From assembly GCA_009760855.2 (NCBI GenBank), contig WPIO01000080.1, positions 1,494,501 to 1,558,500 of the forward strand: DNA of 64,000 nt, read 5' to 3'. The position numbers and the translations under genes are program-made. The DNA comes from Cristatella mucedo. Lineage: Eukaryota > Bryozoa > Phylactolaemata > Cristatellidae. The notes beneath the pieces were generated by a model. That model did not search any database. It was not told the origin of the DNA and was given only the letters and a program-made list of their open reading frames with translations. Of this stretch, positions 56,311-64,000 are shown piece after piece; position 1 is the stretch's first letter, and each line of letters opens with the position of its first letter.

Positions 56311-56713
56311 CGCCATTTTCAATGTATTTTTAGGAAAACAAGCAACAATTGCCTACACATATTGTAATTTATCTACTGGTTTTTTTGTGCTAGCCTCCTA
56401 ATCTCCAGCATAGGCGTGTTTTGGGTTTTTTTGGCGCTGTGCAAATCCTTTGTTTAATACTTACCGGCGCTTTCGTTGGCTTGAGGGGCATGCCTGCCTG
56501 GTCGAGTTAAAAACTTCATGTCTAACAGACTGAAAAAAACGCTGCAGATGTCCCAGAACCGACGTTCAGACTTCTGTGCCTTGGAACTCCGTATCCCAGT
56601 CCAACGTATCTCATTCACGCTGCCATTGTATCCCCTTTTCCATCATGATTCCAGCGCAGAGTCGACCGCCGGGGCAGCATATTTACATGCTTGAGAATCC
56701 TTTAATGTAAGGA

Positions 56714-56903
56714 TTGCAACACCATCGACTCTATGAAACAGCAATTGGCCAACGTGCACGCAAGATGAGTGTATTCGAATCACTTAAAGAGGCAAGCGTG
56801 GCATTCAAGTCAGCTCTCGGAGGTATTGTTGAGTTTAAAATAGTTATGTCGAGTATTATAGAGAGTTTGTACTCTCTTATGCCACCAACTCTGTCATAAA
56901 ATA
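56714..56903 (+). other. Short ORF followed by AATAAA (possible plus-strand 3' end)
   Basis: A 61-codon frame (SVFESLKEASVAFKSALGGI) ends with TAA that overlaps an AATAAA signal at about 56897. It could be the last exon of a small transcript, but no upstream exon was found. Confidence 0.2.
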
Positions 56904-57345
56904 AAGTCTCGGATTGTATTTTACTTCAAAATGCACACTGTATTGGACACTGCAAGGCTGTGCAGCTGACTTTTTTTTATACGAAATGGCCATCGTTTTA
57001 CGGTCGTACTTTACAGGCGTAGCTACTTACGGACACGCGCCTCCTCCACACGGGCAGAAGCAGCCAGAAACATAAGCCAGGGTTATGCATCCCCAAACCA
57101 AACCTTACGGATGAAGTACCTTACGGATATGGCGTCGGCCGTTCCACCTAAGCAGTGCATTTGTTACGCCTGCTGTGCTCGTCAACGTCGACACACCCCC
57201 ACGTGACGGGGCTCGGTCGAGAGACGTTCGAGAATTCGAGATACGTTCTCAACTTTGCCACCCCTCCTTTCGAAGGGGTCTCTCCAAAAATTAGAAGCTC
57301 GCCATGGGGGCAAGCCCCTCGGCAAACAGGGTGCAAAAAGCTTAC

Positions 57346-57504
57346 CTCAAAGGTAACAGCCGCGGTGGCCGTGTGCGGTTCAACATCTCCGAAAAGTTCT
57401 GCCAGCCACCACTCTGTGAATTCGGTTCGCTCGTACGGGTTCGGTTTCAGCAGAGCCAACCACGACTCGCCGATTTCGCCCTCTACCGGCGACAACTCTA
57501 GCAT
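57346..57504 (-). CDS. Candidate first coding exon of an unknown minus-strand gene
   Basis: ATG at 57504 with A at -3, 53 codons, then GAG/GTAAGC, a strong donor. The peptide has normal globular composition: ESWLALLKPNPYERTEFTEW, WLAELFGDVEPHT. I do not recognise it. No following exon could be found between here and 50.4 kb, so this may be a gene remnant or an element fragment. Confidence 0.35.
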
Positions 57505-57794
57505 CGTCTTGCAGGGCTATGCCGGCTGCCTGCAGTTTTAGCTTGTTCAAACCAAACCAAAGGAGCGCTAGGCTAACGCTGCAAGCACCGTACAGGGCAG
57601 CTGCAATTCTGACCTCTGACCTGAGGGGGCACTACAGGGCCTAGAAAGAGGCTACATCGATTTGGGGCACTACACAACTATTGAATTGTCATTGTTATTC
57701 ATACGAATCAGTAGCTTGGACCTTACGTGTGGACACGGACAGCCTCGCACACATCTGGAATGGCACATTTGCCGACAGCCTCGGCGCCGGTGTA

Positions 57795-57804
57795 GTCACG
57801 TGAC
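57795..57804. promoter_or_regulatory. GTCACGTGAC palindrome (E-box, CLEAR-type)
   Basis: A perfect 10-bp palindrome 290 bp upstream of the candidate minus-strand ATG at 57504. GTCACGTGAC is the known site type of MiT/TFE and USF bHLH factors. Function here is inference. Confidence 0.35.
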
Positions 57805-57883
57805 TCAACCAGTTGCCTCTCGGCCGGCTCTGGCCATTAATTAGGCTTCGGGGCAGGACTAATTCGGCGGAAGTCGCTCGAGC

Positions 57884-57958
57884 TCAAATGTAAAGTGCCT
57901 AGAAAGAGATTTCGTTCTCCGAGGACGCTATATCAAATGTATTATTATTATTTTTATT
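57884..57958 (+). mobile_element. Dispersed element tail copy
   Basis: AAATGTAAAGTGCCTAGAAA, TTCTCCGAGGACGCTATATC and ATTATTATTATTTTTATT. Confidence 0.7.
57953..57958 (-). terminator. AATAAA candidate for the TRIM gene
   Basis: The minus-strand AATAAA lies about 400 bp after the TRIM stop and sits in the A/T tail of a dispersed element (57884-57958), so the element may supply the polyadenylation signal. Confidence 0.3.
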
Positions 57959-58359
57959 GGGCGTGGTGAGGCCATTGGTGGTCGGTGCTCTGGTTGGCTG
58001 TCGGTCGGATAACGACGTGTGCCTGGAGGTCAGCGTTTCGAGCAAAGAACGGGCAGCATTTCGCCATTTCCGGGCCGTGTGGTCCCTGCTCCTGAACCTG
58101 GAGGATGGGGTAGCCTCCCCCACCCTGCGGTCCGGGCAGGGTGGGGCTCCTCTGGCAAAGGTAAATAATTTGTTAACATTTTTAAAATATAATTCATTTG
58201 CACATTCGCAATTTCGATTCTGGTTGCCTCGTCTGACAAACTACAGGTCACTTTACACACTAGGATTTTGCCCTCTTACTTTCCGGTGTTCATAAGGTCG
58301 GCTGCTTTTTAGTCCTGCCATATATACAGCCGTTCCAGCTAGCCATGCGCTGGCGCCAC

Positions 58360-59405
58360 CTACAGGAGCACCGGATGCACGGTTACGAAGTCGGTGAATG
58401 ACAAGACGACGAGGGCCGGCCGCTCGCGGGCCATGTGCATGGCCAGCGCCCGCGGGTGCTTGACGCTGTGCTGCGAGCCATTTATGACGTCGGCCAGTAG
58501 CTCGCCGTCGGCACTGTTGATGGCGCGAACCGTATTCGGGGCGGGCACGGCGAGGTAGGCGACGTTGGTCGTCGGCACGGCGAACACGTCGGCGACGAGA
58601 TCCTGCGACAAGTGTCTCCACAGCCGCTCCCCGCCGTAAGAGTACGCGTCCACGTAGCACAGGTTAACGTCGTTCGAGTACTCGGACTCGGCGAATCGGC
58701 TGGCGCAGATGATCGAGCTCTCGGTGAGCGCCAGGCACGCTATGTCGTACTCCAGCTGGCGGTCGAGCAGCGTGCTGCGGCTGCCGCCGGCAGCCGAGAG
58801 CGACTTGAGCACCAGGCGCGGGCCGGGCGAGCATTGGCAGCTGACGCCGGCGAAGGCGTTGTTCTCGCCGGAGTGCGCCGGGTGCGGCGTCCTGACGACG
58901 TGTGCAGCCGACAGTGCCGCGTGGTCGCCGCAGATCGCCATCGCCCAGGGTCCAAAGTCGAGCCAGATGACCCGCTCCTCGTCCAGCTCGTCGCTGCCGG
59001 CGGCGGTGCGCCGTCGCAGCACGGTCACGTGCTCGGCGTTGATGTTGGCCACGGCGAGGCGCCATTGGTCGTCGGGTAGCACGCAGACGGCGTTGACGCA
59101 GCCCTCGCTGCCATTGCGACCCATTGGCGGATGCCAGGTCTTGAGCTTCGTGCCGGCGACCACGTCATACTGCTTGAGACCGCTCTTTAGGGCGGCGACG
59201 AACAGGCGTCCGTCGGCGGTGCACGCCATGTCGCGACAGTCCGGCGGAATGGGGATGTGAACGACGGCTTTCTCCAGGCAGAGGACGTCCATCTCCCTGC
59301 CGCGAAAGTCGGCCGTCTGTCGCTCGTTCGTCCGTCGGCCGGGCTCTCCCAAGCCGTCGAAGCTGCCATTGCCGCCGCCGCCTGCAGCAGTGTCTTCTCT
59401 TTCGC
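58360..59405 (-). CDS. TRIM gene exon 3: propeller-like C-terminus and stop
   Basis: The acceptor is GCGATTGTAG (start 59405) or GCTGCTGCAG (start 59381); both keep the frame. The sequence is well-ordered with regular beta-strand spacing, including KAVVHIPIPPDCRDMAC, CVNAVCVLPDDQWRLAVANI and HPRALAMHMARERPALVVLS. Stop TAG. It could be a separate gene, but phase and position favour one gene. Confidence 0.76.
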
Positions 59406-62400
59406 CTACAATCGCGAGCGGAGCAGAGTCGAGCTGTGAGCGCTGCTTGCAGCACTGGATCGAAATCGCAGCCTCGTACCAGACTGGTGACAGGAAGACG
59501 CAGAAAGCGATCACTATCGAAACGAGGCCCCGACGAGTAAGTACTCGAGTACCCGATTGTGTTTGTAGTTGTAAGCACGCTGCGACCGACTCACTGATTG
59601 CTGATCGTCACGCCACAAAGCTTGGGCGTTCCGATGTGGGAAAATCTTCTCTGGTTTTAGAGCACCAGTGAGCATTTAACTTCTGCGTAGCACAAAATGC
59701 AGGCGTCGAGAGTATGCAAATACCGGAAACACAAAACCAACAAAGAGAAGAGCAAGCAAGTATGGAGTAGCAAGTAGCAAATTGAAGAGGTTTGAGCACA
59801 GCAGATGGATCTGTTTGCAGTCCCTGTCTTATCTATCGACACCTCAGACGGATATAGACATCGAGTCTGCTTTTACCTCTCTGCTTGTCTGCCCGGTTGC
59901 CTATTACAAGCATAAGCTGGAGAGAAAGTACGTCAATCGTTTAGTACGTCAAGCATAGTTTCAGCTCGCAAAAGCACACAGGAAGGATAACTCAAATATG
60001 GACCAAGCAAATGAAGTGAGGAACAGGTGGGTTTTTATCATCTTTTCAGACTGCCGTCTAGTCACGGGTTGCCGTGACGTCACTCGGTAGGGAGGTCAAT
60101 GGTTTAAGAGCATATGAACTTACTACGATGGAGCATAATATAAGAGCATATGAAGCATGCTCTCCAAAGGATCGTCCGAGATTGGTTCGAGACAACGCAG
60201 CACAACGACTTGAGACAAGGCGAGCAGGAGCACTGCACTGCAAAGCTTGATTAGGAAGTACTTTGGATAGGTAGGCCAGCGATTTGTCCGGATTATTTTG
60301 ATTAATATATAGATATATTCTGGATTATTGGATAGGTAGGCCAGCGAGCAAGAGAAAGCACTTTAGGACCTAATACAAAATGATCTGCCGATTTGCAGAG
60401 TCGCAGATCCTACGACAAGTTTCGCACTAGCCGCAATCGCACTGCTGCAGAGGCAAGCCACACCTGCAAGTAGAGAGCTATACAGTCGAAACAGGATACC
60501 GCTGCATGGATACATGTATCATGTAACACGTGACCGCTAATGCAAGGACTCACTTTGCCGTGGCCGCACCTTAAGCCCACCCGAATGACGTGTGCCGGGC
60601 AGCCTTTGCCACGCGTTGCTTACCTCTGCCAGGCGGCTCGTCCGGGTAGGGTTCGTCCACTGAATCGATGATGTTGTTATGTGCCACATGCTGCTGTTCC
60701 TGCATCTCATCCAGCGGTGGCCCCTGCTGCCGCAGCCGCTGAGGCATCTGCTGCTGCTGCTGCCGTTGGTGCTGTGACTCAGCAAGTAATGACTGGGGCG
60801 TGGGATCTGAAGCAGCAGCACCAGCTGTCGGCTGCTGCCCTGGCTTCGCCGATTGACCACTCGCCGACCATTGATGCTGCTGCAGCACTCCGGCTGCTGC
60901 TTCGACTGCAGCTGCTGCTGGCTGCTGACCGATTGCGTTCTTCTGCTGCGCAGCTGAAGTTCGCGACGGAGCCTCTGTGCGACACTGCGGCGCCGAGGTC
61001 GGCGGCTGCGCCGAGGTCGGCGGCTGCGCCGAGGTCGGCGGCTGCGCCGAGGTCGGCGGCTTCGACGAGGTCGGCGGCTGCGCCGAGGTCGGCGGCTGCG
61101 CTGAGGTCGGCGGCTTCGACGAGGTCGGCGGCTTCGACGAGGTCGGCGGCTGCGCCGAGGTCGGCGGCTGCGCCGAGGTCGGCGGCTGCGCCGAGGTCGG
61201 CGGCTTCGACGAGGTCGGCGGCGGCTGCGACGAGATCGGCGGCGCCGCCACCGGTCGGTGGCCGACTGCATCCTGCCCGTGAAGCCTCGACAGGAAGCCA
61301 CCTAAAAGAAATACGTAAGCAATCAAGCGACCATTAGCACGAATCGTTATGCCGGCAGGGCGCCACCACCTCATCATCGCCGAATCACGCGCCACTCGGC
61401 GGAAGCAGTTTCGCTCAAAAAAAAAGCACCTCGGGAATCGTCCACGATGCCGATCCAGCTCCGAACCAGCCCGACGTCGACGTCACTCCGGCGACCGGTG
61501 AGAAACGACGAGAAGCCGCTGCTCGCCGAGACATCGGCGGAAGCCTCTTCCAGCGGCAGACGATCGGCGGCGGCGGCGAGCTCTCGCAGACGACGCCGCA
61601 CAGCCAACTGCTGGTCGAGCAGGTACTTCGACGGGCCGCCACCATCGTCGCCTGCTGCTGCTGCGGCCGCCACCGACTCGAGCAATGCGTCGGTGTAGGC
61701 AACGGCTTGGCCGGCCTTGACCTCGAGCAAAGTGGCTTCGCGCTGTGCACGACCTGCGTCTGCGATGGCCGCGCGATAGCCAGCTTCGAGGTCGCGCTCC
61801 GCATCTGCACACGCGCTGCGGGCGGCCTCCTCGACGGCGCGCCTGCGCTGCAGCAGCAGCTCGGCGTCGCGCGCTCGCGCGGCCTCGATCTGGCCTAGCA
61901 GCCGGCTGCAGCATAGCCGGAGCGCCTCTCGCCGGCTCTCCAAGGCCTCGCGCTCCTCTGCCAGGGCGGCGCCGAGCCGCCTCGCGCACTCCTCGACGCG
62001 CACGCTTCCGAGTCGGTCCACGCTGTGGCCGGCGTCCGAGCAGCGATGAGCGCAGGCCGCGCACAGCGGCCTCTCGCAGCCGGAGCAGAACGAAGTGACC
62101 GCATCGCCGTGAGGCGAGCACGTCACCGGATGCAGCCGGTAAGCTCTGAGCAGCTTCTGCTGCCGCCACCGCCACTGCAGGCCCTGACTCTCGTCGCCGT
62201 CACCGCCCGAGACGACGACGACGCAATGTCCCTTGTTGAACTTGCCGTGCCAGGCCAGGCAGACGTCGCACATGGCCGTCTGGCACTGCTGGCACCACTT
62301 GCTGACCACCTTCGCCGGCTCCGGCGGCGGCGACTCGCCGTCGTCCTGCGCTTTGCTGCACACGTCGCAGTAGTCGGGCGCTCGGGCCGCTTCTTCGGCG

Positions 62401-62711
62401 GCCAGCCTCGCAGCTGCCAGGGCGTTCTCTTTCGTGCCAGCTGCCGCCGTCGTCGTCGTCTCTTTGCAGACAGGACAGAAGAGCACGGGCAGAGGCCCGT
62501 CGTCTGCTGCCGCCGCCGCTCTGGCAGACGCGTCGTTCGAGCAGCGCTTGCAGCAGCAGTGCAAGCAGTCGAGGAGCAGCGGCTGGCGAGGCGACCTCTG
62601 GCAGTGGCAGCACAGAAACGGCGACGTCGGCGACAGCGGCTGCTGCTGCTCCATCTCCCTCGCTGCTGCTGCTGCTCGCTCGCCTTGCGACATCCTGCCG
62701 TCTTGCGACAT
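58360..62711 (-). CDS. TRIM-type RING/B-box/coiled-coil protein with C-terminal beta-propeller-like region
   Basis: Exons on the minus strand: 62711-61430, 61301-60624, 59405-58360 (TAG). They join in frame to about 1,001 residues. Start: AGGATGTCG with A at -3. Domains in order: RING (CCHC, LDCLHCCCKRC, FCPVC; residues about 30-85), first B-box (YCDVC, KWCQQC, MCDVCLAWH), second B-box (TCSPH, FCSGC, LCAACAH), then a long Ala/Glu/Arg coiled coil to about residue 400. The linker has 13 PPTS(A/S)(Q/K) units and Gln-rich sequence. The last 330 residues have repeated beta-strand patterns (CRDMACTADGRLFVAALKSG, VAYLAVPAPNTVRAINS), suggesting a divergent NHL-like propeller. TRIM-NHL proteins are E3 ligases and RNA regulators in development; that role is inference. 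Confidence 0.8.
59406..60623 (-). other. Intron 2 of the TRIM gene
   Basis: No coding signal. AT-richer than the flanking exons, with small direct repeats (GGATAGGTAGGCCAGCGA twice near 60268 and 60330). Confidence 0.6.
60624..61301 (-). CDS. TRIM gene exon 2: hexapeptide-repeat and Gln-rich linker
   Basis: Acceptor ATTTCTTTTAG, donor GGCAGAG/GTAAGC, phase 1 at both ends. It encodes GGFLSRLHGQDAVGH, the PPTSAQ/PPTSSK array, a Gln/Ala-rich part (QHQRQQQQQMPQRLRQQ) and DSVDEPYPDEPPGRG. Confidence 0.78.
60994..61232 (-). repeat. Coding 18-bp minisatellite (PPTSAQ/PPTSSK)
   Basis: Thirteen 18-bp units, in two main variants (SAQ and SSK) in the order K,Q,Q,Q,K,K,Q,Q,K,Q,Q,Q and a last partial unit. 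Units of each variant are nearly identical at DNA level, which indicates recent expansion. Confidence 0.93.
61430..62711 (-). CDS. TRIM gene exon 1: RING, two B-boxes, coiled coil
   Basis: Cys/His spacing follows C-x2-C...C-x-H-x2-C-x2-C...C-x2-C for the RING. Both B-boxes keep their metal ligands. The exon ends CGAG/GTGCTT in phase 1; reading on gives a run of A/T and a poor C-terminus, which supports splicing here. Two Met-Ser-Gln starts lie six residues apart. Confidence 0.87.
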
Positions 62712-63062
62712 CCTTCTAGGAAGTTTAAAGGGAGCTTAAAGTTTAAAGTACGCACGTTCGAAGGCGTTTACGCTGCCATCGCGCGACGTAAAGTGAGCTT
62801 TGCTAGCCCCTCATCTGGCGGCAGAGGAACGTTTCGGACCTTCGAAACCGCTCCAACGAAATCGAGCGAGGAAATTTAAGCAATGCACGACGGTACAAAG
62901 ACCATCTAAAGTTCGGCACAACATTGACCAGTCACGTGGTCCATCCACAAAGAGTTGATTGATTGGTTGATCAAATTGGCCATCGGCCAGGCTCAATAGC
63001 ATTAAAGTAACGTAAGTAGTCAGTATAAGTAAGACAGTCTAAGGATAAAGTGTCTAAGGCAG

Positions 63063-63124
63063 TCTAGCATTGAAGTATCAAAGTCTAGCATTGAAGCATC
63101 AAAGTCTAACATTAAAGTATAAAG
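63063..63124. repeat. 21-bp tandem repeat, three copies
   Basis: The unit TCTAGCATTGAAGTATCAAAG is repeated with a few substitutions; the third copy is most diverged. Confidence 0.85.
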
Positions 63125-63191
63125 TATTTCTTGAGATTGAGTTGTCAGGACTTTAAAAAGACTTGTGCCAAGAATCTCTACTAGATGCCAA

Positions 63192-63222
63192 AGCTGATTG
63201 AATCTCGGGGATTCAATCAGCT
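63192..63222. repeat. Perfect 13-bp inverted repeat, 5-nt loop
   Basis: AGCTGATTGAATC and its exact reverse complement flank TCGGG. Confidence 0.95.
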
Positions 63223-64000
63223 GCAGTTGAACGAAGAATGTTCGGAGAACTCTCTCAAGATGTTGGTCTCACGGCGGAGAATCCAAGGATAATGAATAAG
63301 AGAATAGACTATATCCGACAAGAAATTACAACCAGGTTTTAATGTTGTAACGCGTTGTAACATGCCCCTCGAGTGTCAGCTATGAGCTCTTTCCTAATTT
63401 GAGATTTTCCTTTGCAAGTTTTTCTTCTCACCATTGCTATATCAGATGCCAATTTCGAAAGTTCCTTTAGCAAGCTGAAGATAATCTTGTCTTATCTGAG
63501 GGCATTCCTGGGGCAAGGTCGATCGATTGTCTGATTTGTTAAGAATAGAGAAAGAAACACTAGGAAATATTGACCTCCAAACTGTAATGGACCAGTTTGC
63601 CCTGCTAAGGACAAGAAATAGCACCTAAGTTAATAATTAAGTAATAATAATAATAAGTTAGAGCCTAAGTTAGAGCTGCGAAAGCTACCTTTTACCTTCC
63701 CTACTGTCAATAAAACGGTCTCGACTCGATATGCCTGCTAGCGCGTTTTTTTTTTTTGCATTTCTTCTGTGGTGGACCTATTTTGCAGCAACCTTCGACA
63801 AGGGGAAGGGAGAGACGTCTCTCAGACTTCGTCCTCAGGCGCCGAAAAGTCTCACCGTTGTGCCACTGACGCAACAATGAGATTCTCACGAGGCCGACGC
63901 ACCTCCTCCTACCTCACGTCCGGTGCTACTTCTATGACTCAGGCTGCTCAGGCTATCGATTGCAGACAAAATCCTGCCTAGGCTTTCCGCACGCTACAGA

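Larger units (their letters stand above)
62712..64000. other. AT-rich flank upstream of the TRIM gene
   Basis: No gene supported. It holds a 21-bp triplicate repeat (63063-63124), a perfect hairpin (63192-63222), and an AATAAA on the plus strand near 63709 that could end an unseen transcript. The TRIM promoter should lie in its first few hundred bases; no TATA box is obvious. Confidence 0.5.

Noticed and set aside
57155-57541. Plus-strand ORF of 128 codons
   Set aside because: Overlaps the minus-strand candidate exon, which has the better start, composition and donor.

Overview
This window is animal nuclear DNA, most likely from an invertebrate; a spiralian is possible but unproven. The genes are split by GT-AG introns, plus three GC-AG introns. 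Coding exons are GC-rich and full of Ala, Ser and Gly runs. Introns and intergenic DNA are AT-richer and crowded with (GA)n, (CT)n, (CA)n, (TA)n and CTG microsatellites and with tRNA-derived SINEs. I see nothing prokaryotic: no operons, CRISPR arrays or insertion sequences.

Layout. (1) Positions 1-7459, plus strand: the 3' part of a WD-repeat gene of the WDR49/WDR64 type, 12 phase-consistent exons, about 933 residues in the window, 5' end missing. (2) About 7.5-13 kb: no secure gene, only candidate exons and simple repeats. (3) About 13.06-50.4 kb, plus strand: one very large gene for a KASH-domain protein of the Klarsicht/nesprin class. I could join 17 exons (16 secure, one candidate first exon) into an uninterrupted frame of about 3,140 codons. 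It encodes spectrin-like helical segments, long Ser/Ala/Asp-rich spacers, a membrane span and a 30-residue luminal tail at the stop. Its 8.8-kb intron (14.7-23.5 kb) holds an unidentified antisense ORF. (4) 50.4-57.3 kb: repeat-rich interval with SINEs, a decayed LINE 3' end and an LTR-like segment with 122-bp tandem repeats. (5) About 57.35-57.50 kb, minus strand: a candidate first exon of an unknown gene. (6) 58.36-62.71 kb, minus strand: a three-exon RING/B-box/coiled-coil (TRIM-type) gene with a PPTS(A/S)(Q/K) minisatellite linker and a C-terminal beta-propeller-like region, about 1,001 residues. (7) 62.7-64.0 kb: AT-rich flank with small repeats and a perfect hairpin.

The three main genes show no evident shared pathway. 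The KASH protein should sit in the outer nuclear membrane and link cytoskeleton to SUN proteins. The WD protein belongs to a family generally associated with cilia and testis. The TRIM-type protein is probably an E3 ligase or RNA/protein scaffold. All exon calls are from reading frame, splice sites and residue patterns by eye; no database search was possible.
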